This document shows, one piece after another, positions 10,307-23,866 of a stretch of 64,000 nt of DNA; the first letter of the stretch is position 1, and the number at the start of each line of letters is the position of its first letter. Below the pieces are notes generated by a model. It made no database searches, was not told where the DNA came from, and saw nothing but the letters and a program-made list of their open reading frames with translations. Origin of the DNA: Daucus carota subsp. sativus. Its lineage: Eukaryota; Streptophyta; Magnoliopsida; Apiales; Apiaceae. Where the stretch lies: positions 51,483,214-51,547,213 of the forward strand of contig NC_030381.2 in the NCBI RefSeq assembly GCF_001625215.2, in the 5' to 3' direction. A program made the position numbers and the translations under genes.

Positions 10307-13300
10307 TTACATTTGTTGCTGCTGCTGTAGGCTGATTAATCTGTAGTATGGACCATCTCTGTTTTCGACAAGAGTGGCGTGAGTTCCTTGCTCTACCATC
10401 TTCCCATCCTGCAAAACTGATATTTGGTCTGCATTTTTTATGGTGGATAGTCGATGTGCCACCACAATTGTTGTTCGGTTCTGCATAAGTCTGTCTAAAG
10501 CGGATTGTACTATACGCTCAGACTCCACGTCAAGAGCACTTGTGGCCTCATCTAGTAACAAAATTGCAGGGTTTTTTAGAACAGCACGAGCAATAGCCAC
10601 TCTTTGTTTCTGACCACCAGACAATTGCACACCGCGTTCTCCAACTTTAGTTGAGTAGCCTTCAGGAAGAGCACTGATGAAACTATGCGCGTTAGCAAGT
10701 TTTGAAGCTTCTATTACTTCAGCCTCAGAGGCTCCCTCTTTACCATAAAGTATATTTTCGTAGATTGATGTTGCAAACAGAGCTGGTTCTTGTTGGACAA
10801 GACCAATGTGCTTCCGGAGAGACTTGAGCTTTAGTTTCCTGATATCTTTGCCTGTGGGAGTTGATCACGTGCTTGTTAAATCAGACTGCTTGCTTATATA
10901 AAATTGTAAACCAAAAAGAACATTACAGTATTAAGTTATTCCTAGTTCAGTGTCTCAAGTTAATAGATACTCTTGAAAAACTTACTATCAATCATAATCT
11001 TCCCAGCCAACGGGTCATAAAATCGAAGTATTAAAGCAAGTACAGAGCTTTTTCCTGATCCACTTTGCCCTACTAGAGCCATTGTCTTGCCTGCATGAAC
11101 TCTTAGGTTAAAGTCTTTGAAAATTAGAACGTCTGGCCTTGAGGGATAGCTGAACTGAATACCCCTGAGCTCAACTGTACCATCCATTTTAGTGACATCT
11201 TCTCCGACATCACTCACCACCTCTGTCTTACGGTCCAGCAACTCAAAAACTGATGCTACCATTTGATTACCTTTTAGAAGGTCCGGTGCCATTGCCAATG
11301 TTTCACCCATGGCTAATGCAGTAACTATCAAAACCATAAATGCCTTCATAACAGACTTAAAGCTAGCTAGTCCTTTTCCCATCAAAACAGAACCATACCT
11401 ATGCATAATATATATTTGTATCAAAGCTCCACCTTATAGCATCTATATAAGCTTCTTATAAAAATATGGATAATATAATATATGGCACAAAAGGCTACAG
11501 GACTTGGGGTACTTACCACAGGGCTAGGCCATAAGCTGAAAATATGAAGAATTGCGAGACTCCATAAAATATACCAGCAATTTGACCACGAGTAAACGAA
11601 CGCTTGGAAGGCTCCACAAGCTCACGCCCATAAAGATCGAGTACCTTTTCCTCTGAACAAAATGCAGCAACAGTGCGAATGTTACTCACTGCCTCACCAG
11701 CAAGCATGTTGGCTTTAAGATAAGCTTTGCTCAAGTTCCCACCATACCCTTTCATGAAGAGTTTCTAGAAAGGAATTCAGAGTCAGTATGAGTAAAAGGA
11801 ACAAAAAGAAAGAGATCAAATGTACGGAGGTCAATCCAATATGGAACTACAGATAAGATAAGAGGTCATAAACTAAAACAACTGTAACTGTAAGGCGGCA
11901 AGTGAGACAAACCTCACTAATGTGGCCACTTATGATCAACGGATATGTGGCAATGACAACAAGTGTGAGCCTCCAATTCAAAATAAAAGCGATGATGAAT
12001 GAAGTGATGATCAGACCTACATTCTGTATTAAAATGGTAGCGCGGTCAACAACAACAGTTCGCAGTAAAGTTGCATCACTCTCTAATCTAGATGCGAGCA
12101 TAGAACTTGTGTTTTCTGTATTATCAAACCATCCGATCTCATTCCTTAAAATAGCTGCAAGAAGATGTAGGAGATTATTTAGATAAGGATGAAAATTCAA
12201 GGTCATAGTTTATCAAAGGGAAGAGATATACAAATAAATCTTTCCTTTTTTCTTTTTGATAATTAAACATACTCACACACTCAATCTTGTTCAAACTCTC
12301 GACCTCGGGTAAAAAGAGCAAGGGAAATACCATCTTACCACAAGGTTGTTGTGTTTTCTTATTTTTTTTATAATAAAAGCATGTATAGCATATGCTAAGA
12401 AATAAATATACAAACTTCTAATTTGTCTACTATTGTATTGCCAACTTTTAGATTGATGTACGACAAAGAAATATATTGTTTCATTTGCGTGATCCAGTCA
12501 GCATTAAAGTTGATAAACGAAGGAGAATAAGAAGGTATTGTCGCAAATTTTTACCAGAAAACATTCCCTCACGAACACGAAGAGTAAGGCGCTCTCCCAT
12601 TATCCCAAAACTCAGGTGAGCAATAGCATGAATGATGACAGTAACAACAGCGCCCACACAGAAGAGCAGGGAGATCTTTTTAACTTCATGGCGTGTTGTG
12701 TCCCAGTCCATATAATAAGATACAAGAGCTTGAGTGATACCAAGGGCAAAGAGAGGCATCAAAGCTCCAGCACAAAGTGCACATATGGTTCCGGAAACCC
12801 CATACATCCAATCTGGAGTAACCATGGAGTACAATCTTCCAGAGGAAACTGGAGACGACTTGACAGTTTCTACTTCAAAACCAACTTTGCCAACAGACTC
12901 TTTATCTGAACGAAAACTTCCGCCAAAACTTCTTGTTCTTCCAGATAATTCACGTGAAAATTTACTGCTGAAATTTTATTTGCAGAGGTAACAAAATGTT
13001 AGCATATGTACATAAACGAATTAGAAAATATAATAAGTGTTTGTACATAGGAGATTGTCATTAGAGAGTAGAAGAGTTTGTTCAATAGTTTGGAAGGAGA
13101 ATATAATAATGATCTCTTATAAAGAAAAGCATGTAATAGAGGCCATTAGTTGATTAAACAAAAGAGCCGGTATGCTTTTGCAGAACCTGAGTGGTTGTCC
13201 CAATGGACCGTTTGAGGGGAGTTGTTGCTTGGAAGCTGCTTCCTGGAGTTCAACAAGCGATGAATAAGCACCATCTTGTTTTAAAATAAGTTCTTCATGG

Positions 13301-16300
13301 CTTCCGGTTTCCACTATCTTTCCATTTTGAACAACAGCTATTACATCTGCGTTTCTTATGGTAGAAAGCCGATGAGCCACAACGATAGTTGTGCGTCCAA
13401 CCATCACACGGTCAAGGGCCTCTTGCACACTCTTTTCAGACTCTGCATCGAGTGCACTTGTAGCCTCATCCAAAAGAAGTATAGCAGGGTTTTTAACTAT
13501 GGCACGAGATATTGCAATTCTCTGCTTCTGCCCACCTGATAGTTGCACCCCTCTTTCCCCCACCTATAAAATTGTATAATATCATTACAAGGTCATCCAT
13601 GTTGCGCTTTTATTATAATGCTAATTAGATGTTTTGAAAACACAGTTGTACTGTATAAAGCAGAAGATATAGTATGCCGTACGTTTTAGGTAGACCATAC
13701 AATATCCCTCCTTGTGTGTGTTACAGGGATCAACATTCGTGTTGAACCAACAAGTGAACTATAGTAGCTGTAAATTTGGATCTGTACCTGAGTGTCAAAT
13801 CTTTCAGGAAGATTGTTGATAAAAGCCAGTGCCTCTGAAAGTTTTGCAGCACGTGTGATCTCTTCAATGGTCGCATCATCTTTCCCATAGAGAATGTTCT
13901 CTCTGATGGTTGTAGCAAAAAGGGCAGGCTCTTGATTAACTAATCCAATTTGATGCCTAAGCCACTTTATGTCAAGTTCTCTGATATCAATTCCATCTAG
14001 TAAAATCTGTCCAGAGAGGGGCTCGTAGAAGCGTTCAATTAACGATATAACTGTGCTTTTTCCAGATCCACTTCCTCCCACAAGTGCTATCACTTTTCCA
14101 GGAGAAATATCAAGGCAGAGCTTATTGGTGATTACCACATCAGGGCGGGATGGGTAACTAAAGTACACGTCCTTGAATTGGATGTGCCCCTCAACTTTCT
14201 GCAACTTTCCACCCTTTTTTCCGCTGTTTTTGTTTACAGTATTTCTCTCTATCATTTTAAAGATAGGATAGGCAGCACTCTTTGCTCGGAGAAATGCAGT
14301 AATATCAGGGGCTGACTGTCCAAGTGACCTGAAATGGTCTAGGCATATTATTTTCCATAATCTCAGACCTTGAATATGATAAGTCATGAATCTGCTTACA
14401 CAACAGTTGTGCAAAACAGATAATCACACTACTGCACACTGAAAATATTCATTTTTGCCAACAGCTTATGGCTACTATCTGAGATGTCGTCATCAGCATG
14501 TTGCAATTATATGAAAAAGGACCGGTGCAAATAATGATATATGAAGCTCTAACAAAGAGGGCATCAGAAAAGTGCCGTCATACATACATATGTCAAAAAT
14601 TTGTGCTATTGGGAATGTTCCACTTTTTATTTTTCATGTAATTATATCATGTATATCATGTAATTAAATGTTTTGACAATGCAGAATGTTATTACAGCAA
14701 CCCAAAGTCAAGGGACCAAGGTAAAGAAAGTTTCTTCTAATACGAAGGCAGACAATAATTGGATTAAAGGAGAATTAGTAAGAACAGCATGTTCAATATA
14801 ATGGCAACACATAATAAATCACACTACCAGAGAGACTTACAAGCTTGCAATAACAACATTGCACATGGTTGTGAAGGAATCTCCACCATTAGCAATATGC
14901 TTGTGAACAATTATGCTTGTAAACCAAACCAGCATCGACCACGAAAGGAAAAGTACACAGTGCAAGGTGCCAAGTCCTAGACCCTTGGCTAGACCTGCTC
15001 TCCTCCCATACTTGTAGGTGTCCTGTAATGCTGATGTATATGATTTCACTGCCTTGTCCTCCCCTGCAAATGCTTGTACTGTTCTCACATTTCCGATCAC
15101 CTGAAACAGAAACATAACATTTCCGATTTGAATATAATGCATCCATACATCACAATCGAAAAATCCATACTGATACTTCTAGAACACTGTTAAATTTTAT
15201 CTGAATCAATTACATTGGATATTTACCTGCAGAAGACAATGCATGACATTCCACATGATATATGCAGTAAATGGTAGTAAATGAATTGCTTTATAATAGA
15301 ATCTATTATAATAATTAGCTTTTAATATGTGAGCAAAAAGCAGAACAAGATACTATTTCATCCCAGTACTATTAATGAGGCAACTAAAAAAAGAAGCAGG
15401 ATCTACTTTTTGAAATTGACAATCACATCCTCGACAGAACTTACATCATTACCAGGCAAATTGTTATCTTTGCGTTTATGGCAGTGATCATAAAAATGTG
15501 TGCGTGCGTGTGGCAGTGATAATAGAAATATATCCGTCTGTTTAAGTGATCATAAGAATGCGTGTGAAGATAGAGAGGTCAGAGGAGAGACCTCTTGAGC
15601 AATTTCCCCAGCTTTGACATAGGATTTGCGGACACGGGCAATGAGACCAAAAGCAACGAAAGCGTAAACACCACCAGCAATAGCTATGAGGGGAACGATG
15701 GAGAGTGTGACAAGACTTATCTGCCATACCCTTATAAACCCTATTATAAACCCTGTTATGAACCTGCTTATGTAGTGCATAAAGTTTCCCACCTGCCATT
15801 CAAATTTCACCAAGATCAAACCAATAAAATCAAGAGATCATTACCAAACAATGAACCAAAAATGATGAATACCAAAGTTCATTCAACTGATGCAGGATCA
15901 TACTAGGTAGGGTCATATGATTCAGAGTCTGCAGGCTTGTTATTGTGCAATGTGCATTACAATGATTTTAATTTGTTATTTGGATATTAATCATTTTAAA
16001 AACAATGAAAAAATTATGAAAAATAAGAATCACTTTCGATCAATAATAGAGTGCATAAAATACAAGAGACATTAATAGGGGTGTCAATTCATGCAGATGT
16101 GAGAAGCATATTAGCCAAAGAATGAAACTCACAACCACCAAACCAAACACAACTTTCACTCAACTCCGAACCCACCCATTAATACTGCTCTCGTAAGACA
16201 AGTTGAACTCTCTCTTCGCCCCACTTCTCACTCCTGTTCGTTACAGGGATGATAACAACAGCCTCTCAACAGGAATATCCGTTTCTTCCATTTCTTTACA

Positions 16301-17531
16301 CTACTATCCCCGCTTCATACTAAAATTCTGAGAAATTATACCAAGTCCGATGAATCGACCAAAATTATACTCCCTTACACAAATGCCCAACACGCGAATT
16401 TGATGATTAAATTCGAGATCTCAAATATATCATGGAAAAAAAGTAAAAAAAAAAATCATATTGCAAGTTTGTAGTGTAAGGCTGTCAAATGGGACGGACA
16501 GTTGGAGGTGTTATTAATAAAGTTGGTGGTAAAGCCATCAATGATGTTGAATTTTGTTACCGTGTCTAGTTTACAGATATCAAAATCAAGGTCCTAAATT
16601 TGAAACTTACCGGCACTATAATCTCTACTAGTGTCTAATTAATTTTTCCTAAAATTTAGTGATGTTAACCCGACAGGCTGACAAATACCCGCATCTTATC
16701 ATCCATCGCTAATAAAATGTCGAGAGTTCAAGTCCCGTCAAAAAAACATTTGCTACGATATTTATCTGTTCACAGAAAATGTAACTCAAAAAAATCGTAA
16801 TTTTTTTTATACTGAAATTACCTTCTCAGAAATGGCATCCTGGACTACGATAATATCGCTGGTGATCGCAGAAATGACTTCTCCGGTGGAAGCTTCAGTA
16901 TCAAAAAGACTGATGTCTTGATTCAACATAGACCTCAGATAGGCCATCCTCATCTTTGCTGCTTGTCTTTCTCCAGTATACATCCAGAACGCCACCTCTT
17001 TATTTTATCGATTCAATATACATGCAAATATGCAATATTAATTAACACTATTCAATATTAATTACATTAACACAATTTAGTTTAGAAATCAGACTCGTAC
17101 CCATCCATGATGAAAACAATATAACTGCACTTAGATATACAAAATCCAACGAATACTGCAAAAAACAATAACATAAATCATTAATAAGAAGAAAAGTAAA
17201 TTAAATTAAATTAAGTTAAATTAAATTATAAAAATAAAATTACCTTGGCAACTTTGTGAGAAGCTGCAGCAGGAAACAAAGCAGCAAGTCCTATAACATC
17301 AATCAACTTTCCAAAGAAAATAAAGAAAACAGGAACAGAAGCACCATGAATACAAGCTCCCACCGATCCAAAAAACATTAGAAAATAATCAAAAGAATCC
17401 GCAAACGCGAATAATTTAAATAACGAGACGCTTGGAGTTGGCGGTTTCTTGGTTTTTTCTTCCTCCTCCTTCAGATTATTATTTTTTCCGGCATCATGGA
17501 CGCCGGAACTTGATGCAACTTGGAAGCTCAT
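10307..17531 (-). CDS. ABCB2: ABC transporter B family, ABCB2/ABCB10-type full-size exporter
   Basis: Twelve exons join in frame: 17531-17244, 17155-17101, 16997-16822, 15792-15592, 15100-14841, 14328-13788, 13563-13187, 12967-12555, 12154-11913, 11764-11517, 11398-10986 and 10851-10307. They total 3,759 bases or 1,252 residues, the usual length. All introns are GT-AG. Layout is TMD1-NBD1-linker-TMD2-NBD2. NBD1 has Walker [10 protein letters not shown] (about 411-419), LSGGQ (about 515-519) and Walker B ending LLLDE (about 540). NBD2 has GQSGSGKSS (about 1044-1052) and LSGGQ (about 1148-1152). Both catalytic glutamates and H-loops (VVAHRLST) are present, so it should hydrolyse ATP. N-terminal [19 protein letters not shown] and a poly-Gln end are typical of Arabidopsis ABCB2/ABCB10. 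Family members export small molecules across the plasma or other membranes. The substrate cannot be read from sequence, and I cannot separate ABCB2 from ABCB10. Confidence 0.95.
12265..12370 (-). repeat. Possible SINE fragment in ABCB intron 8
   Basis: On the minus strand, TTGTGGTAAGATGG is followed about 35 bases later by GAGGTCGAGAGTTTGAAC, a spacing and wording reminiscent of the A and B boxes of tRNA-derived SINEs. The boxes are imperfect and no target duplication was found. Confidence 0.3.
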
Positions 17532-17576
17532 TGTGAGCTCCGGTGTGTGTGTTTGTGTGTGAGATGAAAATGTGGG

Positions 17577-17583
17577 TATATAA
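17577..17583 (-). promoter_or_regulatory. Candidate TATA box of the ABCB gene
   Basis: The minus strand reads CATTATATACCC about 45-50 bases before the ABCB start codon. If used, the 5' leader would be only about 15-20 bases, so a more distant promoter is also possible. Confidence 0.35.
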
Positions 17584-17589
17584 TGAATG

Positions 17590-19642
17590 TGAAGAAATTT
17601 AGAGGAGGGGAGAACGGTGGGGATTTATTGAAAGAGGTTTGGGAAGTGAATGGAAGGGAGAAAACTAGTAGACATTTAATTATTAGGGAAAAGGTTATAT
17701 AAATTGGTTGAGTAAACATGTGAGATCACAAGAGGTGTAATTGTGAAACTAGCATTCTTGGTGAGTTCAGTTTCGCGAGATTTTGGAGGGGTGCAAAATC
17801 TGCTTGTTGTGTTTTGACTTATTTGTTCTATTTGTTCTGTCTCTTTCTTACTCGGTCCATATTTTTACGTCAAGGCTATCTGTGTATATCTTTTACATGA
17901 GGGTAAAAATCGGAAATCGAATCCAATCAGTTGATCTATCAATTCACCATGAATCGGGGACTTATGAGAAATCTTTTATATATTTTTTCTATGATCTTGG
18001 AAATCGAGAATCAAATCTAATCGGTTAATTTATTAATTCACGAAGGGGGATTTATGAGAGTTTTTTTTTTTTTGAATAAATTAATTGTGGATTTTCAGTT
18101 ACATTTAGTGTAATTTACAAACCCATAATATTTTTAAAGTTAATCGGAGAATTTTTTAAATCAATATGAGATTTTTATAATAATGATTTTTTCACAAATA
18201 TATTTCAGGTTTCAGTGTTATTATTATAAAAGTATACGATTTAAAAAATGTTGAGTATGGGTGAAATGAATTTAAAATAGAATTATATATAATTCGAATT
18301 ATTATTCTTGAGCTGGTATAGATTTGTTAAAGTTTAATGCGAGTGGCTTGAAATAATAATTAAATCTGTCTATTAATTTAGTTAAAAAGTGATTTAGAGT
18401 TGAAAATATAATTTAAAATTATAAATTTGCAAAATATTTGTGGTTAATAATCACGGTCTCCCCAACTCAACATACACTAACGGTGGGAAGTAGGATTATT
18501 TTTTAAAATTTTCACTTTTAATTATCACATTAAATTATTTTATATGATAAGTAATTATTTTAAATTACTCGAAACTCATAATTACATTTATCATTAAATA
18601 TTTTAATTAATAACATATCCCTTGTGATATTATTGGTTTGACTTCTGTCCAATACAATTTACAAATCTTAAAATATCTTAAAACGAGACCTACCATATTA
18701 ATTAGCAGGTTTTGTGATGTGAAGCCTGATTTCAATCGCATCTAACTCATGTTTGATCTATTATTGATCCCCTCTCGTGTTAAGAAATTAAATCATGTCA
18801 TACATGTATAAAGTCGCTTTAGATTGTTTGCAAATAGAAAAAGAATCGATCCACCCCAGAAAACTATTTAATACAGTGCGCATAAAATGGAGTATTTACG
18901 AACAGTAAATATTCAACCAAACTTTCGGTGCGTAATGAGAAATGAACACACTTGCATAATTGCATAAAATGTTGGTGTGTAAAACAATGTATATGTTCAT
19001 CTCCTTGGACATAGGAGCTCAAAGTGTCCAATGTCTCTTCACATATAACATCAGCAACAGTTGACATTTGACAGATCGATACCTGGTACTTGTGAAACTC
19101 TGAAATTCTAGTTATGTATTCCATATTGGTGGATACTATAAATTTACCTTATGTTGTCACGTATGTATGATAATGTAGAGTTTACGTTATCGGATATGCA
19201 CATGTTTACATGGCGGTGAAGAATGACCCATTTTGTGGAATTTGTTGCATGTAATTTATCACACAACTTACAACCATCAACCGTATGTATCTATCCCGTC
19301 GCCACTTGAGATATTACTTCCTACCTCCTCGTCATTTCTTTATCGTTTTTTTAATGTATTATATAACTTTTTAAATTTCAAAATCTATCAAAAATAATCA
19401 ACTAAGTTCTATCATTTCCCCACTGTTTCTCCTTTTTTATAATAATTTTACGCCACTAACTTCTTAGTCCTTTCTATACATTAAAATTAATGAATTCCAC
19501 CACTTCTCTCACTGTTTCTCCTTTTATACAATATTTTTACGCTACTAACTCCTTAATTCTTTCTATACATTAAAATTAATGAATTCCACCACTTCACTCA
19601 CCCAAACCCCACGTAAACAAATGATTGATGGAGTAACTTTTA
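17590..19642. other. Gene-free AT-rich intergenic DNA
   Basis: Upstream of the ABCB gene I see only AT-rich sequence with scattered stops. A minus-strand 86-codon frame (19124-18864) has no signal peptide or motif I recognise. From about 19400 a TTCTCCTTTT...ACGCCACTAACTTCTTAG motif occurs twice in near tandem. Confidence 0.5.
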
Positions 19643-19893
19643 CTCCCTCTGTCCCAATCAATTGTATACGTTTCTTTTTCACTGCTCGACACGCTTTTTA
19701 AGGCTCTTATAAAACATAGTTCCACAACTTATTTTTAATATTTTCTTTTTTTGTATAAAAATATAAATGTTATACTTTTATACAAAAAAAGAAAATCTTA
19801 AAAATAATTTACAGAACTATACTATATTGAAGCATTAAAGTCCGTGCCGCGCCCCCATCCCCCAATGTATACTATTGACTGGGACGGAGGGAG
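19643..19893. mobile_element. Stowaway MITE
   Basis: The ends are CTCCCTCTGTCCCAATCAA and, at the other side, TTGACTGGGACGGAGGGAG, flanked by TA on both sides. This is the standard Tc1/mariner-derived Stowaway signature. The interior is non-coding and partly palindromic. Confidence 0.9.
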
Positions 19894-19911
19894 TACCTAC
19901 TTATTTGAATA

Positions 19912-20410
19912 CTCCCTCTGTCTCTAAAAACATTGCTCGTTTGAAATGTCAGGATTATTCATAACACGAGACAAATTACTAATTTACGTCTAATTTATAA
20001 GATAAAATATAGTCATGAGTGATCTTGTTGGATTCGTATTTGATTCGTATTTATGAGTATTTTAATACGGTGAAATTTTTATATTTTATACTAATATAAA
20101 ATCAAAGATATTACTCCCTCCATCCCAAATTAGATGGACTAGTTGACTTTGGGCACGTAAGTTAAGATGCATTGACCGACTAGTTCCGAATTTTTTTTTT
20201 CTTTTGTAAATGAAAATTTCATATTTAAATTTTTATTTGCAAATATAAAATTTTATAAATAAGTAATGCAGTTATGCGGTCAATGGACTTTAAAGTGCGT
20301 GCCCGAAGTCAACGAGCTCATCTAATTTGGGATGGAGGGAATAATGATCAAAAGTGTGTATTGGCAAACGTGACAAAGACAAATGGGAAAAGTATTTAGA
20401 GATGGAGGAG
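19912..20410. mobile_element. Stowaway MITE carrying a second, nested Stowaway
   Basis: The termini are CTCCCTCTGTCTCTAAA and TATTTAGAGATGGAGGAG with TA flanks. The body matches the element at 52453-52719, for example ACAAATTACTAATTTAC, TAATACGGTGAA and GTGTATTGGCAAACGTGA. It is interrupted by another Stowaway at 20114-20341. Confidence 0.88.
20114..20341. mobile_element. Inner nested Stowaway MITE
   Basis: The ends CTCCCTCCATCCCAAATTAG and CTAATTTGGGATGGAGGGAA form an inverted repeat of more than 20 bases with TA on both sides. The insertion point falls at AAAGATAT-TA of the outer element. The related copy at 52453-52719 shows the uninterrupted site. Confidence 0.93.
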
Positions 20411-20559
20411 TAATATTTTTATAAAGATATAAATAGATTTTTATAAAATATAATTTTCTGGTTTTTTAAATTTAATATTTATTTAATTTTGTTAAATAAA
20501 TAATATTAAATACCTATTAAATGCCTAATTCTACATAGAAGTATGGAAAACACAAATTA

Positions 20560-20803
20560 AGTTCTTGTTTTGAGAACTTAAAAAAGTGCTTATTGCTTAA
20601 AATAAAGAAGTTGACTAGAAGTGAGAAATAAATTAAGACTTATAAGTGATTTAACTGTTTGGGAAAAAAGTAGAAATCCTGAAATAAAAACTAGCATTCT
20701 CAACTTTTTTTAAATACTTCTGATTTTTTACATAAACGGATCAAGAAACATAGAAGTCGGTTTTTTATCAAAAAAAAAAGCTACAAGGACCTGTTCCCAA
20801 ACA
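20560..20803. mobile_element. hAT-type MITE, same family as 46606-46852
   Basis: Collinear with the reverse complement of the 46606-46852 element: TGCTTATTGCTTAAAATAAA, AAGACTTATAAGTGATTTAA, CTGTTTGGGAAAAAAGTAGAA. It ends near CCCAAACA. The left terminus is degraded. Confidence 0.65.
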
Positions 20804-20810
20804 TTCACTA

Positions 20811-21043
20811 AATTTGCGCAAATACATCTTAGTTTGCTGTGGCTTCACGTAGCTCCGCATTTTCTTACATTTGGCACTTTACTTTTCTTACGAAAATAAT
20901 AAGATTATGGTAAATTCTTGTGTTTTGATTATAATTTTATAAAACGCGAACTCACATGATATTTAAAATTTGTTATTAAAAAGATATTCTTTGAGAAATT
21001 TTATCATAATTGTCAATTAACGCATAATTCTTTTGTTATTAAA

Positions 21044-21082
<39 letters not shown>

Positions 21083-22522
21083 CAATTAAATCTTTAATTC
21101 TCAATCTTGTATTCTTTTTATTTATTAATTAATTTCTTTTATTCTTCAATAAATTCTCAATTTATTTGGATTTTGTTGGGTGGAAAGTTCGGTTTTTATT
21201 TGGTTTTTGTGTTATTTATCATGTTCAAGATTATAGATCTGCGGGATTTTCATGATTAATGATAAAAATTTGTATGGTGTTGAATTTATGGTCGATGGTT
21301 TAAAACAATATTGCATGTGTTTTTAAAAATCAGTTGATTGCCACCGAAGAATGAAAGATTCACAATGATATGATTATACGTTTGTTCGATTTTGATCGTA
21401 TCATTAGATGATGTATGGCTCTTCATATTGAATTATTTTTATTTTTCCAAAAACAAATTACACTATTTTATTTAACAAATTTGTTTGTAATGTATCTTTC
21501 TCCATGACGTTAACTTAGCAATCATTTTTCCCTATTAAGGCTTGATATCGCAATAAGTTACCTTGATGGGAAAAGTTAGGCTATGGCAAAATGAGTTGTA
21601 CCCTATTTTTCACTCTCTTAATTAATTGTAATCCTCTTCCATGGTACTTCATTTTGACATAATTAAAGCAAGGCACATGCAGTCAGATGACTTGAAATAA
21701 ACATAATTGCTAGCAGAAGTTTTCCGTTAAAATAGTACAATTAAATATTTATTTAAAATAAATATTCATAAATTCATGAAATAATATTTATGTCCCCATT
21801 CGCTTGAGGTTAATTGGTTAAAATAAGAATTTATTTTCAGGAAAACTTTTAATTTTATATTATTTTTAAGAATTGAGTATTTGAAGGATCTTTAACAATA
21901 TTTATTGAAATAAAACTTGTTTTCACAGAAAATATGTATCATCTTTGTGAACATAATAATTTAAAGATGATATTCAAAATAAGCCAAAATTCAACTCCGC
22001 TATATTTCTTACAGGAAGCGGAGAGTATGAACGGATGTAAGAGGCACTAGTACTTTACGGCCACACCTGATAAGTTTGATAGACATTTAACGAAGTGTTA
22101 TAAATATGCGGCCTTCAATACATTAATCATAATTGTAAATTGATGGTAGTACTGAATATATTTTAAATTTTTTTCTAAATATTTATTCTTTTTATCTCAA
22201 TTTATTAGATTGATCAAAATTTAACTATATTACATGACTTTAATAAACTGAAAAAGATTTTTGAAAATGGGATGAATATAAATTTTAATAATATTTGTTT
22301 ACTTTTTTAAATTATCTAATTTATATAAATTTCAGATAATATATGCTCAATTTAATATAAAATAATCAAAACAAATATATAAATTGGTACTAAAAATTAA
22401 AAAAAAAATCATTTTGCGTACAGAACATTATGATTGCAGTTACCGTTTTCCATCCTCTGATTTTACCCGTGACTGCGAGCTTTTGTCATATTACCAAAAT
22501 ACTATATTTAAAATTTTATACA
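20811..22522. other. Gene-free AT-rich intergenic DNA
   Basis: No gene or recognisable transposon end, apart from an alternating TA microsatellite at 21047-21079. Short open frames lack any motif. Confidence 0.5.
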
Positions 22523-22531
22523 ATTAAAATA

Positions 22532-23147
22532 GGGATCTTTTTAAAAATACCCATCTGTAAAATTATTTTTTTAAAAATACTACCATCTTTTTCATTGTTT
22601 TTAAAAATACCTTTTCATAAATTTTTTTTTTCAAAAATACGATTTGCAACCTTTGCAACCTCATTTGCAACCTTGGGCGGCGCAGCCGTAAAAGTTGCAA
22701 ATGAGGTTGCAAAAGTTGCAAATAAAAATGGAAATGAGGTTGCAAAAGTTGCAAATGAGGTTGCAAAAGTTGCAAATAAAAATGGAAAGTTGCAACAGTT
22801 GCAACTGCAATTGCAACTAGTTCAACTGAAAACTGTAAGTTGCAAAAGTTGCAAATGAGGTTGCAAAAGTTGCAAATGAGGTTGCAAATGAAGTTGCAAC
22901 TGCAGTTGCAACTTTTGCAACTGCAGTTGCAACTTCATTTGCAACCTCAGTTGCAACTAAATGCAACTGAAAACTGTAGGTAACAACAGATGTATGGTGT
23001 GCCCCTGGCGGGGCCATTAGATTACAATAGAATCAACTGAATGCAACCATATGCAACTGAATACAACCATATGCAACCATATATGCAATTACAAATCCTG
23101 ATTTCAAGTTCCAGTTTTCAAATGTCGTTTTCGACCTCATTTTCGGA

Positions 23148-23183
<36 letters not shown>

Positions 23184-23430
23184 TCCGAAAATGAGGTCGA
23201 AAACGACATTTGAAAACTGGAACTTGAAATCAGGAATTTGGTTGCATATGAAGTTGCAAAAGAGGTTGCAACACGGCTGGCGCCGCCTGGAGTTGCAGAT
23301 GAGGTTGCAAAAGTTGCAAACAGTATTTTTGAAAAAAAGATTTTATGAAAAGGTATTTTTAAAAAGAATTCTGGAAGGTAGTATTTTTGTAAATAATTAA
23401 AGAAAAGGTAGGTAGTTTTGTAGATTTCCC
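22532..23430. mobile_element. Mutator-like foldback MITE with GTTGCAAA minisatellite
   Basis: The 9-base sequence ATTAAAATA borders both sides (22523-22531 and 23431-23439), fitting a Mutator-type target duplication. The ends begin GGGATCTTTTT and, inverted, GGGAAATCTAC. Both arms carry matching AAAAATAC-containing runs, a GGCGGCGC/GGCGCCGCC segment, and many copies of TTGCAAATGAGGTTGCAAAAG and its complement. The centre is a perfect 140-base palindrome. It encodes nothing recognisable. Open frames through the GTTGCAAA repeats are low-complexity artefacts. Confidence 0.82.
23096..23235. repeat. Perfect 140-bp palindrome
   Basis: Every base from TCCTGATTTCAAGTTCCAG (23096 onward) pairs with its partner in CTGGAACTTGAAATCAGGA (ending 23235), with an alternating TA centre at 23151-23180. 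The first mismatch is outside, at 23095/23236. The arms are 70 bases with no spacer. Confidence 0.95.
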
Positions 23431-23866
23431 ATTAAAATACGAGCTATCTACATACACACATATATACACATTAAAATGAAAATATACTACAATCACTCTT
23501 TTAGATAACATTGATATGATATATATTAATTAAAATCAATAAGAGCCGCATATATACTTATCGTATTGAAATTATTAAGTGCCGAGCAATTATGTAAGCT
23601 TAACCTTTGTTGTATCCTAGTATATATTTTTTAAAAATGTAAAATATTTATTATTCTTTATTTTTATCATAGAACATTTTTTTATTAGGAATAAATACTT
23701 ACATTTTTAATCAAAAACTGATTGATCTGATCTACTACTAGATTACATTTACTCCGTTGAAGATCTCCAACCCCAAAAACCCTTCATCTATGTGGCATCC
23801 AGGTCACCAGATGACATCTAATAGTATTTATATATAGAGATTATTTAAAAAGTATACAATTCCAAC

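Noticed and set aside
16480..16750. Second SINE in ABCB intron 3
   Set aside because: GAGTTCAAGTCCCGTC followed by A-rich sequence recalls a B box, but no A box at the right spacing and no target duplication were found.
18864..19124. 86-codon minus-strand frame with several cysteines and histidines
   Set aside because: No signal peptide, domain pattern or splice context, and AT-rich surroundings. Chance is the simpler reading.
22430..22858. 142-codon frame with repeated Val-Ala-Asn-Lys units
   Set aside because: It is a translation of the GTTGCAAA minisatellite inside a foldback transposon and begins outside the element.
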